Part shown: positions 15,330-22,872 of the stretch, in pieces
Layout: every line of letters starts with the position of its first letter
Position numbering within the stretch: position 1 is the stretch's first letter
Assembly: GCA_900554325.1 (NCBI GenBank)
Contig: USHA01000012.1
Location: 1-30,897 of the forward strand
Source of the DNA: an uncultured Collinsella sp.
Lineage (GTDB): Bacteria > Actinomycetota > Coriobacteriia > Coriobacteriales > Coriobacteriaceae
Length of the DNA: 30,897 nucleotides
Direction of reading: 5' to 3'
Notes under the pieces: model-generated
Databases searched by the model: none
Seen by the model: the letters and a program-made list of their open reading frames with translations, nothing else
Told to the model about the DNA's origin: nothing
Translations under genes and position numbers: made by a program

Positions 15330-16598
15330 CTAGGAACGGTAGTCGCCGTTAATGGAGATGTACTCGTGCGTGAGGTCGCAAGTCCACACGGTGGTCGCCG
15401 CGTCCCCTGCGCCCAGGTCTGCCGAGATCACAATCTCGGGCGCCTCAAAACGTCGCAGGGCTTCGTCCTCATCGAAGGGGGCCGTCAGGCCATCGCGACA
15501 GACGGGCATACCCATCATGTCGATGGACACATCTTCTTGGTTAAACTGCACGCCGCACTTGCCGAGCGCCATGGCAACGCGACCCCAGTTGCAATCGTGG
15601 CCGGCAATGCAGGTCTTGACGAGCGGCGAGTTGGCGACGGCACGAGCGGCGATATCGGCCTCCTCGTCGTTCACGGCGCCGGTGACGTTAACCGTCACGA
15701 GCTTGGATGCGCCCTCGCCATCTGCGGCGATGTTGCGCGCCAGGCTCTCGCACACCTCATGCACGGCAAAGGCTAGCTCGTCGAAGGCGTCAGAGCCCTC
15801 GACAATAGGCTCGGCATCTGCGGCAGCAGCGCCGGAGGCAAGCATGATGCAGGTGTCGTTAGTCGAGGTGTCGGAATCGACCGTTACCTTGTTGAAGGTC
15901 TGCTTGACGGTGGAGAGTAACAGGGCGTGGAGCGCCGCCGGCTCGACGGGGGCATCGGTAGTGATGACCGCGATCATGGTGGCCATGTTGGGCATGATCA
16001 TACCCGAGCCTTTACACATACCGCCCACCGTATAGGCATTGCCTGCGTGCCCCGCGGCCTCGCTGCGGTAACACACGGCATACTCCTTGGAGTGCGTGTC
16101 GGTCGTCATGATAGCGCGGGCGGCATTGGCGCCACCGTGGGAGGAGAGCGCCTCGTAGGCGGCAGGAACGGCAGTCTCAAACGTGTCAATCGGAAGAATC
16201 TGACCAATTACGCCCGTGGAGGCGACCAGGATTTGCTGAGGCTCGCAGCCGATGACCTGCGAGGCGATGTTGCAGGTCTCGCGCGCGCAGGCAAGACCGG
16301 TCTCACCCGTGGCGGCGTTGGCGTTGCCAGAGTTGATAGAAACACCGGCGATGATGCCATAGCCCTTGTCGGCGCCGCCCAGGTTGGCACGACTCACCTG
16401 CACGGGCGCCGCACAAAAGCGGTTAGTCGTAAACACGCCGGCCCCGGGACAGGGTTTATCGGGCACGACGAGCGCGTAATCCAGGCGCTCGGGATTCTTG
16501 CGGAATCCGGCATGGATGCCCGCCGCCTTAAAGCCGGCTGCCGCCGTTACGCTGCCCTCTACGGCACGGATCTTGATATCGAACTGCTCAGCATTCAT
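15330..16598 (-). CDS. argJ: Bifunctional ornithine acetyltransferase / N-acetylglutamate synthase
   Basis: ArgJ moves the acetyl group from N-acetylornithine to glutamate, closing the acetyl cycle, and in bifunctional forms can also use acetyl-CoA. The 422-residue precursor should cleave itself at the Ala-Thr bond within MPNMATMIAV, making the Thr the nucleophile. Other family blocks are GSGMIMPNMAT, VTVDSDTSTNDT and GHDCNWGRV; it ends with the common YISINGDYRS pattern. GGAG lies 11 nt before the ATG at 16598, a rather long spacing. A terminator-like hairpin stands between argC and this gene. Confidence 0.95.
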   Translation of the reverse strand: MNAEQFDIKIRAVEGSVTAAAGFKAAGIHAGFRKNPERLDYALVVPDKPCPGAGVFTTNRFCAAPVQVSRANLGGADKGYGIIAGVSINSGNANAATGETGLACARETCNIASQVIGCEPQQILVASTGVIGQILPIDTFETAVPAAYEALSSHGGANAARAIMTTDTHSKEYAVCYRSEAAGHAGNAYTVGGMCKGSGMIMPNMATMIAVITTDAPVEPAALHALLLSTVKQTFNKVTVDSDTSTNDTCIMLASGAAAADAEPIVEGSDAFDELAFAVHEVCESLARNIAADGEGASKLVTVNVTGAVNDEEADIAARAVANSPLVKTCIAGHDCNWGRVAMALGKCGVQFNQEDVSIDMMGMPVCRDGLTAPFDEDEALRRFEAPEIVISADLGAGDAATTVWTCDLTHEYISINGDYRS

Positions 16599-16624
16599 CG
16601 TCTTTATGACTCCTTATGTCAAAC

Positions 16625-16703
16625 AAAAAATGGGCATCGGTTGGAGCGCCATGCCAGCCACAATCATGAGACCAGCTTAAAAGTGGCGCCCAACTCGATG
16701 CCC
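16625..16703 (-). terminator. Terminator-like hairpin between argC and argJ
   Basis: Arms of about 20 bp (16632-16651 and 16684-16703), with one small bulge on each side, enclose a 32-nt loop. On minus they are followed by six T residues and then GTTTG. It sits about 30 bp past the argC stop and about 27 bp before the argJ start. In form it is a strong intrinsic terminator inside the operon, so it may lower or regulate expression of argJBD. Confidence 0.75.
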
Positions 16704-16732
16704 GACTACCAAATCGCTAACAATCGAATGTG

Positions 16733-17803
16733 CTACACCGGGCACGCCACTGTGGGCAAGCCTCGTCGCTCGTCAAAACCAAAGACGATGTTGGCGCACT
16801 GGACCGCCTGGCCTGCTGCACCCTTGCACAGATTGTCGATGGCGCCCGTAGCCACCAGAACGCCCGCGCGCTTGTTGAGCGCGAGGCCGATCTGGGCGGC
16901 GTTGGTGCCGACGACCGAAGCCGTCTTGGGCTGCTGGCCGGCATCGAGCACGCGCACAAAAGTGCGACCGGCGTAGAACTGCTTGTAATGGTCGACAACG
17001 TCCTCAAGGGTCAAGGTATCGATAGCCTGCGGTGTAAGCGGCATCGTCACCGTAGAGAGCAGACCGCGCTTGAGCGGTGCCAGGTGCGGGGTAAAGACGA
17101 CGCGATCGATTAGGCCCAAGATCTGCTCGATTTCGGGCGTGTGACGATGCTTGCCCACGCCATAGGCCTCCAGATTCTCGTCCGCGCTGCAAAAATGTGT
17201 ACGGGCGTTGCAGGACTTACCGGCACCCGTCACGCCGCTGATAGCGTCAACGATCACGGGACCGCTCTGGGCAACCCAGCCGGCGCGCACGGCAGGCGCG
17301 GCGGCAAGGCTCGTTGCGGTGGGATAGCAACCGGCGCAGGCGACCAGTACGGGCTTGCCGTCAGCATAATCGGATGCGGCGGTCTCCAAGTCCCGACAGA
17401 ACAGCTCGGGCAGGCCGAAAGCACGCGTCCTGAGCAGCTCGGGGCTCGTGTGCTCGGCGGCATACCAGGCCTCAAAGATGGCCGGATCGCTCAGGCGATA
17501 GTCGGCCGAGAGGTCAATGCAGGAGACTCCCGCGGCAAGCAGGGCGGGCACCTGCGCCATGGCGGCCGTGTGCGGCACGGCCAAAAAGACCGCATCGCAG
17601 TTCTTGAGCTCGGGGGCATCGTGCGTCGTGAAGACAAGATCGCTCACGCCGGTGAAGCTCGGGTACACCGCAGACAACGGCTGGCCGGCATCGGCGTTGG
17701 ACGTAATGGCAGCAAGTTCAAACTCGGGATGACCGAGGACGAGGCGAATGAGCTCGGCGCCGGCATATCCAGCCGCACCGACGATTCCAACCTTTAAAGA
17801 CAT
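16733..17803 (-). CDS. argC: N-acetyl-gamma-glutamyl-phosphate reductase
   Basis: ArgC reduces N-acetylglutamyl phosphate to the semialdehyde with NADPH. The 356-residue protein begins with the nucleotide-binding GIVGAAGYAGAELIRL (about 6-21). It carries the catalytic Cys in VACAGCYPTAT (about 157) and the conserved GVTGAGK and HRHTPEI blocks. The ATG at 17803 has GGAG 6 nt upstream. First gene of argC-argJ-argB-argD, which together run the acetyl cycle from glutamate to ornithine; argF, argG and argH are not in the window. Confidence 0.95.
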   Translation of the reverse strand: MSLKVGIVGAAGYAGAELIRLVLGHPEFELAAITSNADAGQPLSAVYPSFTGVSDLVFTTHDAPELKNCDAVFLAVPHTAAMAQVPALLAAGVSCIDLSADYRLSDPAIFEAWYAAEHTSPELLRTRAFGLPELFCRDLETAASDYADGKPVLVACAGCYPTATSLAAAPAVRAGWVAQSGPVIVDAISGVTGAGKSCNARTHFCSADENLEAYGVGKHRHTPEIEQILGLIDRVVFTPHLAPLKRGLLSTVTMPLTPQAIDTLTLEDVVDHYKQFYAGRTFVRVLDAGQQPKTASVVGTNAAQIGLALNKRAGVLVATGAIDNLCKGAAGQAVQCANIVFGFDERRGLPTVACPV

Positions 17804-17886
17804 ATCAGACTCCTTGTCTGTAGTTATGCACCAATGCGCATCCCGCAGCCGTCGTTATGAAGTGGGTTGAAACTTTAGCACCAAAA

Positions 17887-17925
17887 GATGCATATCTACG
17901 CAAATCTGTTGCATATTCATGCATT
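17887..17925. promoter_or_regulatory. Paired ARG-box-like operators upstream of argC
   Basis: Two imperfect dyads, TGCATATCTACGCA (17889-17902) and TGCATATTCATGCA (17910-17923), are spaced exactly 21 bp start to start. Written as 18-bp boxes (17887-17904 and 17908-17925) they are 3 bp apart, the geometry known for ArgR hexamer sites. A weaker third match (TGCACCAATGCGCA) begins at 17827. Binding by ArgR is inferred; no argR gene is in the window. Confidence 0.6.
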
Positions 17926-17960
17926 GAAACAGTCCCGACACATTCACTCGAAGGAATTGA

Positions 17961-18024
17961 CAAATAAATGCGGGCCCCATATTGCCCAGTGCACCTTACG
18001 GTGACGTTGCAATGTGGGGCCCGC
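17961..18024 (-). terminator. Long-hairpin terminator of the ribU-ecf-split-barrel operon
   Basis: Arms 17970-17984 and 18010-18024 (15 bp, one G-T type mismatch) with further inner pairs (CACC/GGTG), followed on minus by ATTTATTTG. It begins 44 bp past the last split-barrel gene. Confidence 0.75.
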
Positions 18025-18068
18025 TACATGCGAGAATTTGAATTGTCGAAGCTTGCTGAGAGACTCGT

Positions 18069-18479
18069 TTAGAGCTCGACCGGCACCCATTCGTCATGGT
18101 TGCAGACAAAGGCCTCGGGTTCCTCCACGCTAAAGAAGACGAGCGTGGGATCGTCTGCGCCCTCGTAGTGCTCGCCTAGGCGCTCCAGGTGCTTCCAGCC
18201 CGCCTCGCGCATATCGGGAGCGGCCTGATCATCCAGACCCGCACGCCCGCGCAAGATGAGCCAGCCATGGCCCGGCCACCAACTCGTGACTTCAAAGCGT
18301 TGATTTTGCAGCAGCTCTTGCCACACGTCTTTGGTGCGCGCCGTTACAAACCACAGCTTGCCGTCCTGGATCTGCGCAAACGAAAACGGACGCACATGCG
18401 GCTGCCCGTCAACGCTCGTCGCCAAATACCATGCCGGCACCGACGTCAGATACTCCAACACCGTATTCAATCCGTCCAT
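18069..18479 (-). CDS. Pyridoxamine 5'-phosphate oxidase-like flavin-binding split-barrel protein (copy 2)
   Basis: This 136-residue protein of the PNPOx-like split beta-barrel superfamily probably binds FMN and acts as a small oxidoreductase; the substrate is unknown. Visible blocks are PAWYLATSVDGQPHVRPFSF (about 15-34), DGKLWFVTARTKDVWQEL and the C-terminal VFFSVEEPEAFV. It is a clear paralogue of the gene just upstream, sharing the PAWYLAT, VRPFSFA, DGKLWF and KDVW blocks in the same order. The frame opens five codons earlier at a GTG, but GGGGG stands 4-5 nt before the ATG at 18479. Last gene before a terminator in the ribU-ecf run. Confidence 0.8.
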   Translation of the reverse strand: MDGLNTVLEYLTSVPAWYLATSVDGQPHVRPFSFAQIQDGKLWFVTARTKDVWQELLQNQRFEVTSWWPGHGWLILRGRAGLDDQAAPDMREAGWKHLERLGEHYEGADDPTLVFFSVEEPEAFVCNHDEWVPVEL

Positions 18480-18533
18480 GTGTCCCCCTGTCACTAGTCT
18501 TTTTGGGTCGGGGCTGTTTTAGCTACCCTATGG

Positions 18534-18980
18534 TTAAAGCTCCAGGCGCTCCTCGCTGCCGTCGATATCACAGAAGCGGGCGGCGATATTGCACACCGAG
18601 AAGAACGCAAGGCGACCGTCGTTGGCGCTCTCGTGATCTTCGCCGATGCCCACCATGTGCTTAAAGCCGGCTTGGCGCACCCGGTCGCTCACGACCGCGT
18701 CGTCCTCGAGTGCGGCCTCGCCGGTCAGCACAATCCAACACTCCCCCGGTTTCCAACCCGAAACCTCAAACTTGGGGTTCGCGCTAAGCTCGGCCCACAC
18801 GTCCTTATCGCGCGAGGTGCAAAACCACAGCTTGCCATCATCGACCATGGCAAACGAGAACGGCCTCACGCGCGGCTGATGTCCATCCGTCACGTCGATC
18901 GTGGCGAGATACCACGCCGGAATACGCCTAAGATACGAACAGGCGCGCTCGAGCTGCGCCGTGCGGTCGTTGTCGGTCAT
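18534..18980 (-). CDS. Pyridoxamine 5'-phosphate oxidase-like flavin-binding split-barrel protein (copy 1)
   Basis: This 148-residue split-barrel protein probably uses FMN. Blocks PAWYLATIDV, RVRPFSFAMVDDGKLWFCT, KDVWAEL and ECWIVLTGEA follow the family order, and the C-terminus carries LAFFSV. It lacks the C-terminal residues that mark true PdxH, so vitamin B6 oxidation is not claimed. The ATG at 18980 has AAAGGGG about 6 nt upstream. It begins 30 bp after ecfT and 54 bp before copy 2, in the same direction and without a terminator between, so it is probably expressed with riboflavin uptake genes. Confidence 0.8.
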   Translation of the reverse strand: MTDNDRTAQLERACSYLRRIPAWYLATIDVTDGHQPRVRPFSFAMVDDGKLWFCTSRDKDVWAELSANPKFEVSGWKPGECWIVLTGEAALEDDAVVSDRVRQAGFKHMVGIGEDHESANDGRLAFFSVCNIAARFCDIDGSEERLEL

Positions 18981-19010
18981 AGGGACCCCTTTCCTGCGCT
19001 CGAATCGCGC

Positions 19011-19811
19011 CTAAACAAGTTGAAGATTGATGACGATGACGCAGATGAGCAGCAACGCCGTCACCACCGCCGCCAACGCATCGCCGCGGCCAAATGCAAG
19101 CGCATGCAGACGCGTGCGTCCCTGCTCGCCATGATAGCAACGGGCATCCATGGCGGCAGACAACGTCTCGGCATGACGGAACACACCCGTGAACAGCGGA
19201 ATCGCCACACTGCCGAGCATACGCACGCCGCCGAGCGGGCCTCCCGTCACGCGCGCACCGCGGCTCGCCTGCGCATCGGCCGTCTGCTTCATCTCGGTGG
19301 CAAACTGCGGCATAAAGCGCAGCGCGATACCCATGATCATGCCGAGCTCGTGCGCAGGAAGTCCCACACGCGCAAACGGCGCGAGCAGGCGCTCAAAACC
19401 CGCGGTGAGGTCGAGCGTCGGTGTGGTGAGCGTGATAGCGCTCATACCGGCCATCATCAAGGTCAGGCGGCACGCCATAAAGGCGGCGGAATGCAGCGAG
19501 CCCTCGCTTATCTGCAAAAAGCCGAGCTGCCACAGAATGCGCCCGCTCTGGTCGGAAAACAGGTTGAGCACCGCGACCACCGCGACGATCGCCAGCAGCG
19601 GCGCCATCGATGACAGGACGCGACGAGCCGGCACCCGGGACACGGCATAGATCAGGACAACGAAGATTGCGACCGGGACCAGTCCGCGGAAGCTGCTGAC
19701 CGTGAGCGTCGTGATCAGAAACACAAAGCCCAAGAGCAACTTGGTTCGCGGGTCCAGGCGGTGGATTGCACTATCGCCGGGATAGTAGCTGCCAAACGAA
19801 AACGCCTCCAT
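19011..19811 (-). CDS. ecfT: ECF transporter transmembrane component EcfT
   Basis: EcfT is the membrane scaffold that couples the ATPases to the vitamin-binding S component. The 266-residue protein has about five hydrophobic segments (about 24-56, 70-84, 108-130, 155-165, 245-266). The coupling region holds two Ala-Arg-Gly motifs: ASRGA (182-186) and AMDARCY (220-226). In the second, Cys stands where Gly is usual. The start codon overlaps the ecfA stop (TAATG), so translation is coupled. The neighbouring ribU suggests riboflavin transport, though such modules can serve several S components. Confidence 0.92.
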   Translation of the reverse strand: MEAFSFGSYYPGDSAIHRLDPRTKLLLGFVFLITTLTVSSFRGLVPVAIFVVLIYAVSRVPARRVLSSMAPLLAIVAVVAVLNLFSDQSGRILWQLGFLQISEGSLHSAAFMACRLTLMMAGMSAITLTTPTLDLTAGFERLLAPFARVGLPAHELGMIMGIALRFMPQFATEMKQTADAQASRGARVTGGPLGGVRMLGSVAIPLFTGVFRHAETLSAAMDARCYHGEQGRTRLHALAFGRGDALAAVVTALLLICVIVINLQLV

Positions 19812-21715
19812 TAGCAGCCCTCCTCTCGCGCGACCGTCTTGGATTTGGCCTTGTCCGAAACGTTAGAAGAACCGTCTGAGCAACCGATCAGCAAATCTGC
19901 CAACTCGTCGGCCAACGACTCAACCGTATAGAGGCCGTCAAAGCGTAGCGGCACGTCTGTCTTCGCAAGCGCCAGCGCCATGCGCTGGGCAGCGGGAACA
20001 CCCAAGCCGATTGATTTAAGCTCATCCGCATGCGCAAAAACCTGAGCGGGCGTGCCCTCGGCAAACACCGTGCCCTCGTTCATCACGACAATACGATCGC
20101 AGCAATTGGCAAGGTCATCCATACTGTGTGAGACCATGACGACGGTCAGGCCATCGCGGTGAAGTCGATCGATGAGCCCCAGGAAATCACTGCGCGCCGC
20201 CGGATCGAGTCCCGCCATGGGCTCATCGAGCACCAGGACTTCGGGCTCCATGGCGAGCACGCCGGCGAATGCCACGCGCCGTTGCTGCCCGCCCGAAAGT
20301 TCAAAGGGGCTCTTGTCGCCCACCGTGGCCAGGTCGAGGCCTACGCGCGCGAGCGATGACGCAACGCGGCGGGCAACCTCGGCCTGTGACAAGCCAAGGT
20401 TATGCGGACCAAATGCCACGTCCTGTGCCACGGTCTCGGCAAACAGCTGACGCTCTGGATACTGAAACACCACGCCGACCTTTGCCTTAACCGCGGCGGC
20501 GTCTTTCTTGCTTGATAGGTCGAGCCCCAGCGCGTAAACGCTCCCCTCCTGCGGGCGGATTAATCCGTTGAGGTGCTGGACCAGTGTGGATTTACCCGAA
20601 CCGGTATGGCCTGCTAGCCCCAGGAACTCGCCGCGGCGCACCGTCAAAGACACGTCGCGCAGTGCCCACGGACTGCTGGGGTCGTTGCCCCAGAGAGCCT
20701 GTTTGTTCGATGCGCCCTCGGCGGCTGAGCGCTTGTGCCAACGGCGACGCTCGCGGGCGCTCAGCGAATAGCTATACGAAAGGTGCGAAATCTCGATGAC
20801 AGGCTCCAGCGCGTCTGCGCCATCGATTGCAGAGGAGACGTTGTCGGGAATACGAGGATCGGATGCGAAAGGCCGCCCGGCGATGCCTGTCCTACTCCGC
20901 TCGGCATAAGCCTGCACTATATCGGCGACCATATCCGCCTCGCGCACCTGTGCGCAAATGGGCACGCCCTTCGCGCGAAGCGCCCTGCCAAAACAGCACG
21001 ATGCCGGTATATCCAGGTTCAGCCGCGCGAGTTCGTCCGCCCGCGTCAGAATCTCCTCGGGCGTGCCCAACATGGCAACGCGGCCCGCTTGGAAGACAGC
21101 AACGCGATCGGCCTCAGCGGCCTCTTCCATAAAGTGCGTAATCATCACGATGGTCATTCCGCGTTCGTGCAGCGCGTGACAGGCCTTCATAAGGCCCTTG
21201 CGCCCGCGCGGATCGAGCATCGAGGAGGCCTCATCCAAGATGAGCACGCGCGGCTCCATGGCGAGCACGCCGGCAAGCGCCACGCGCTGCTTTTGTCCGC
21301 CCGAGAGAGCGTGGGTCTCGTGGCGCTCAAAGCCCACCAGACCCACGGCCTTCAGCGCCTCGCGCACGCGCTGCGCGATCTGGGCCGATTCGACCCCTAA
21401 GTTCTCGGGACCAAACGCAACATCGTCCTCGACAAGCGTCGCCACAAGCTGGTCGTCGGGATTCTGGAACACCATGCCCGCAGTCGAGCGGATATCGTAG
21501 ACCAGCTCGGGATCGGACGCGTCCATGCCGTTGACACACACCGTTCCCGCATCGGGCTGCAGCAGCGCGTTCAAATGCTTGGCAAACGTCGACTTGCCCG
21601 ACCCATTGCCGCCGAGGATGCAGAAAAACTCCCCCTCCTCGATGTTCAGATCGATGCCATCGAGCGCCGGTGCAACACCGTCATAGCTAAAGGAAACGCC
21701 CCGACACTCAATCAT
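19811..21715 (-). CDS. ecfA: Fused ECF transporter ATPase (EcfA1-EcfA2)
   Basis: One 634-residue protein carries both ATPase domains of an ECF transporter, usually two separate subunits. Domain 1 (about 1-240) has Walker A GGNGSGKST (35-43), the Q-loop region QNPDDQ, signature LSGGQKQ (138-144) and Walker B LILDEASSMLDP (DE at 161-162). Domain 2 (about 305-600) has GHTGSGKST (369-377), LSGGQQRR (473-480), LVLDEPMAGLDP (DE at 497-498) and H-loop His 530. The SMLDP and AGLDP forms match EcfA1 and EcfA2. A charged linker (about 240-345) joins them. The ATG overlaps the ribU stop by 4 nt (ATGA) and the stop overlaps ecfT. Confidence 0.94.
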   Translation of the reverse strand: MIECRGVSFSYDGVAPALDGIDLNIEEGEFFCILGGNGSGKSTFAKHLNALLQPDAGTVCVNGMDASDPELVYDIRSTAGMVFQNPDDQLVATLVEDDVAFGPENLGVESAQIAQRVREALKAVGLVGFERHETHALSGGQKQRVALAGVLAMEPRVLILDEASSMLDPRGRKGLMKACHALHERGMTIVMITHFMEEAAEADRVAVFQAGRVAMLGTPEEILTRADELARLNLDIPASCCFGRALRAKGVPICAQVREADMVADIVQAYAERSRTGIAGRPFASDPRIPDNVSSAIDGADALEPVIEISHLSYSYSLSARERRRWHKRSAAEGASNKQALWGNDPSSPWALRDVSLTVRRGEFLGLAGHTGSGKSTLVQHLNGLIRPQEGSVYALGLDLSSKKDAAAVKAKVGVVFQYPERQLFAETVAQDVAFGPHNLGLSQAEVARRVASSLARVGLDLATVGDKSPFELSGGQQRRVAFAGVLAMEPEVLVLDEPMAGLDPAARSDFLGLIDRLHRDGLTVVMVSHSMDDLANCCDRIVVMNEGTVFAEGTPAQVFAHADELKSIGLGVPAAQRMALALAKTDVPLRFDGLYTVESLADELADLLIGCSDGSSNVSDKAKSKTVAREEGC

Positions 21716-22302
21716 GCGCGACCTTTGACCTGGTCCTTCTTGGGCGTGATGAGATTAGAGACCGCCTTGTACACTGCAAGCGTCAATACCGAGTTAAGCA
21801 CGGTCTTGATAAGGTTGAACGGCAGAACAGCAGGAAGCATGAGTGGCAAAATCACATCGGCCGAGCCATACCAGAACCAAACGCCGATGGTCAGGTTTGC
21901 GACCATAGACAACGCCGTAGCGGCAATAACGCCCAGCGCCAGGCCAATCACGGCGCCCTTATAGGTATGCATCTTCTGGTAGACGATAGCCGCAGGCAGA
22001 ATATAGCCCAGCGTGGCAACCAAGTTCATAAGCGCACCGACCCAATCGCCCGTGGTAAGCGCATGGATAACGATCGCCATAGCGGCAACAGCGGTGCCGG
22101 CACCAGGGCCATACGCAAATCCACACACCATCGCCGGCACCAGCGACGGGTCATACGTCAAAAACGGCGCCGAGGGAAGGATGGGCAGCTGCACATACAT
22201 AAACAGTGCTCCCAAGGCGCACATCAACGCCATGGTAACGAGCTGTTTGGTGCTCCACCTATTCGTGTTCTCAAAATGGATATGCTGCGACTGTTCAGAC
22301 AT
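21712..22302 (-). CDS. ribU: Riboflavin ECF transporter S component (RibU)
   Basis: RibU binds riboflavin at the outer face of the membrane and delivers it with the EcfA/EcfT module. The 196-residue protein has five to six hydrophobic helices after a polar N-terminus, beginning at about residue 18 (LVTMALMCALGALFMYV). The S-component pattern LPILPSAPFLTYDPSLVPAM and AYGPGAG follow. The decisive evidence for substrate is the FMN riboswitch upstream. An in-frame ATG seven codons earlier lies inside the riboswitch P1 strand; the start at 22302 has AGG 7 nt upstream. The stop overlaps the ecfA start. Confidence 0.93.
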   Translation of the reverse strand: MSEQSQHIHFENTNRWSTKQLVTMALMCALGALFMYVQLPILPSAPFLTYDPSLVPAMVCGFAYGPGAGTAVAAMAIVIHALTTGDWVGALMNLVATLGYILPAAIVYQKMHTYKGAVIGLALGVIAATALSMVANLTIGVWFWYGSADVILPLMLPAVLPFNLIKTVLNSVLTLAVYKAVSNLITPKKDQVKGRA

Positions 22303-22316
22303 AAGATCACCTGCCT

Positions 22317-22496
22317 CTTTCATCCGGACTCTAACCGTTGGTACTGGGATCTCACCAGTTCAGCCGGCATGCGAACCAACGCACACACGGGTCGCGGACT
22401 CATCGGCTCGGCCGCAGGCACCTCGCCCGCGCCACGGCGCCCCTGTGGCACCGCCCGATTTACCGCCAGTGGGGAATTCCACCCCGCCCTGAAACA
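22317..22496 (-). promoter_or_regulatory. FMN riboswitch (RFN element)
   Basis: On the minus strand the conserved blocks occur in order: TTTCAGGGCGGGGTGGAATT, CCCCACTGGCGGTAAA, the variable P3-P5 part, CTGGTGAGATCCCAG, and the closing AGAGTCCGGATGAAAGAGG. The 5' TTTCA (22490-22494 region) pairs with the 3' TGAAA (22318-22322) to form P1. The SD of ribU follows P1 directly and there is no T-run in between, so control of translation start by FMN is more likely than termination. Confidence 0.95.
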
Positions 22497-22505
22497 GCAA
22501 TTGCA

Positions 22506-22533
22506 AGTGTAGCACCAGCAGGCTTTCGCGCAA
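22506..22533 (-). promoter_or_regulatory. Promoter for the ribU operon
   Basis: -35 TTGCGC (22528-22533), 16-bp spacer and extended -10 TGCTACACT (hexamer 22506-22511). The predicted start site lies just before the riboswitch. Confidence 0.65.
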
Positions 22534-22610
22534 GTATGCCAAGGGTAATTTATGGCGGGGACCAGTTGCCACAACAACCACATTCCCCACCCATCCCAAA
22601 GTAACGCGCC

Positions 22611-22631
22611 TTTCGCGGCAAAGCCGCGAAA
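22611..22631. other. 9-bp perfect hairpin upstream of the ribU promoter
   Basis: TTTCGCGGC (22611-22619) and GCCGCGAAA (22623-22631) form a tight hairpin with a 3-nt loop. No T-run follows. It lies between the ribU promoter and the long repeat after groL; function unknown. I see no gene in the rest of 22534-22705. Confidence 0.5.
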
Positions 22632-22705
22632 CAGCGACCGGGACACGTATCCCCCACAACCACGTCCTTCTCCGCCCGCCGACCCCAAGGCCGTAAACGC
22701 AGGGG

Positions 22706-22842
22706 ATCCGGGGGCGTGACGGGGGCTTCTCTCCGGAACATTTCCGCAGGACGCAAAGAGGCTCCGCAGCGCGAAGCGCGATGCGGAGCCTCTTTGCATG
22801 TCCGAGGACGTTCCGGAGAGAAGCCCCGTCACGCCCCCGGAT
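22706..22842. repeat. 137-nt giant hairpin downstream of groL
   Basis: Outer arms 22706-22739 and 22810-22842 match over 33 bp apart from one extra G. Inner arms 22753-22768 and 22782-22797 are perfect over 16 bp and close on a 13-nt loop that can itself pair (GCGC/GCGC). Unpaired internal sections separate the two stems. No T-run follows on either strand, so it is not a standard intrinsic terminator. It begins 31 bp past the groL stop. Confidence 0.85.
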
Positions 22843-22872
22843 TCCCGGTGGGAGTTCTAGACCTTGTCGGCC

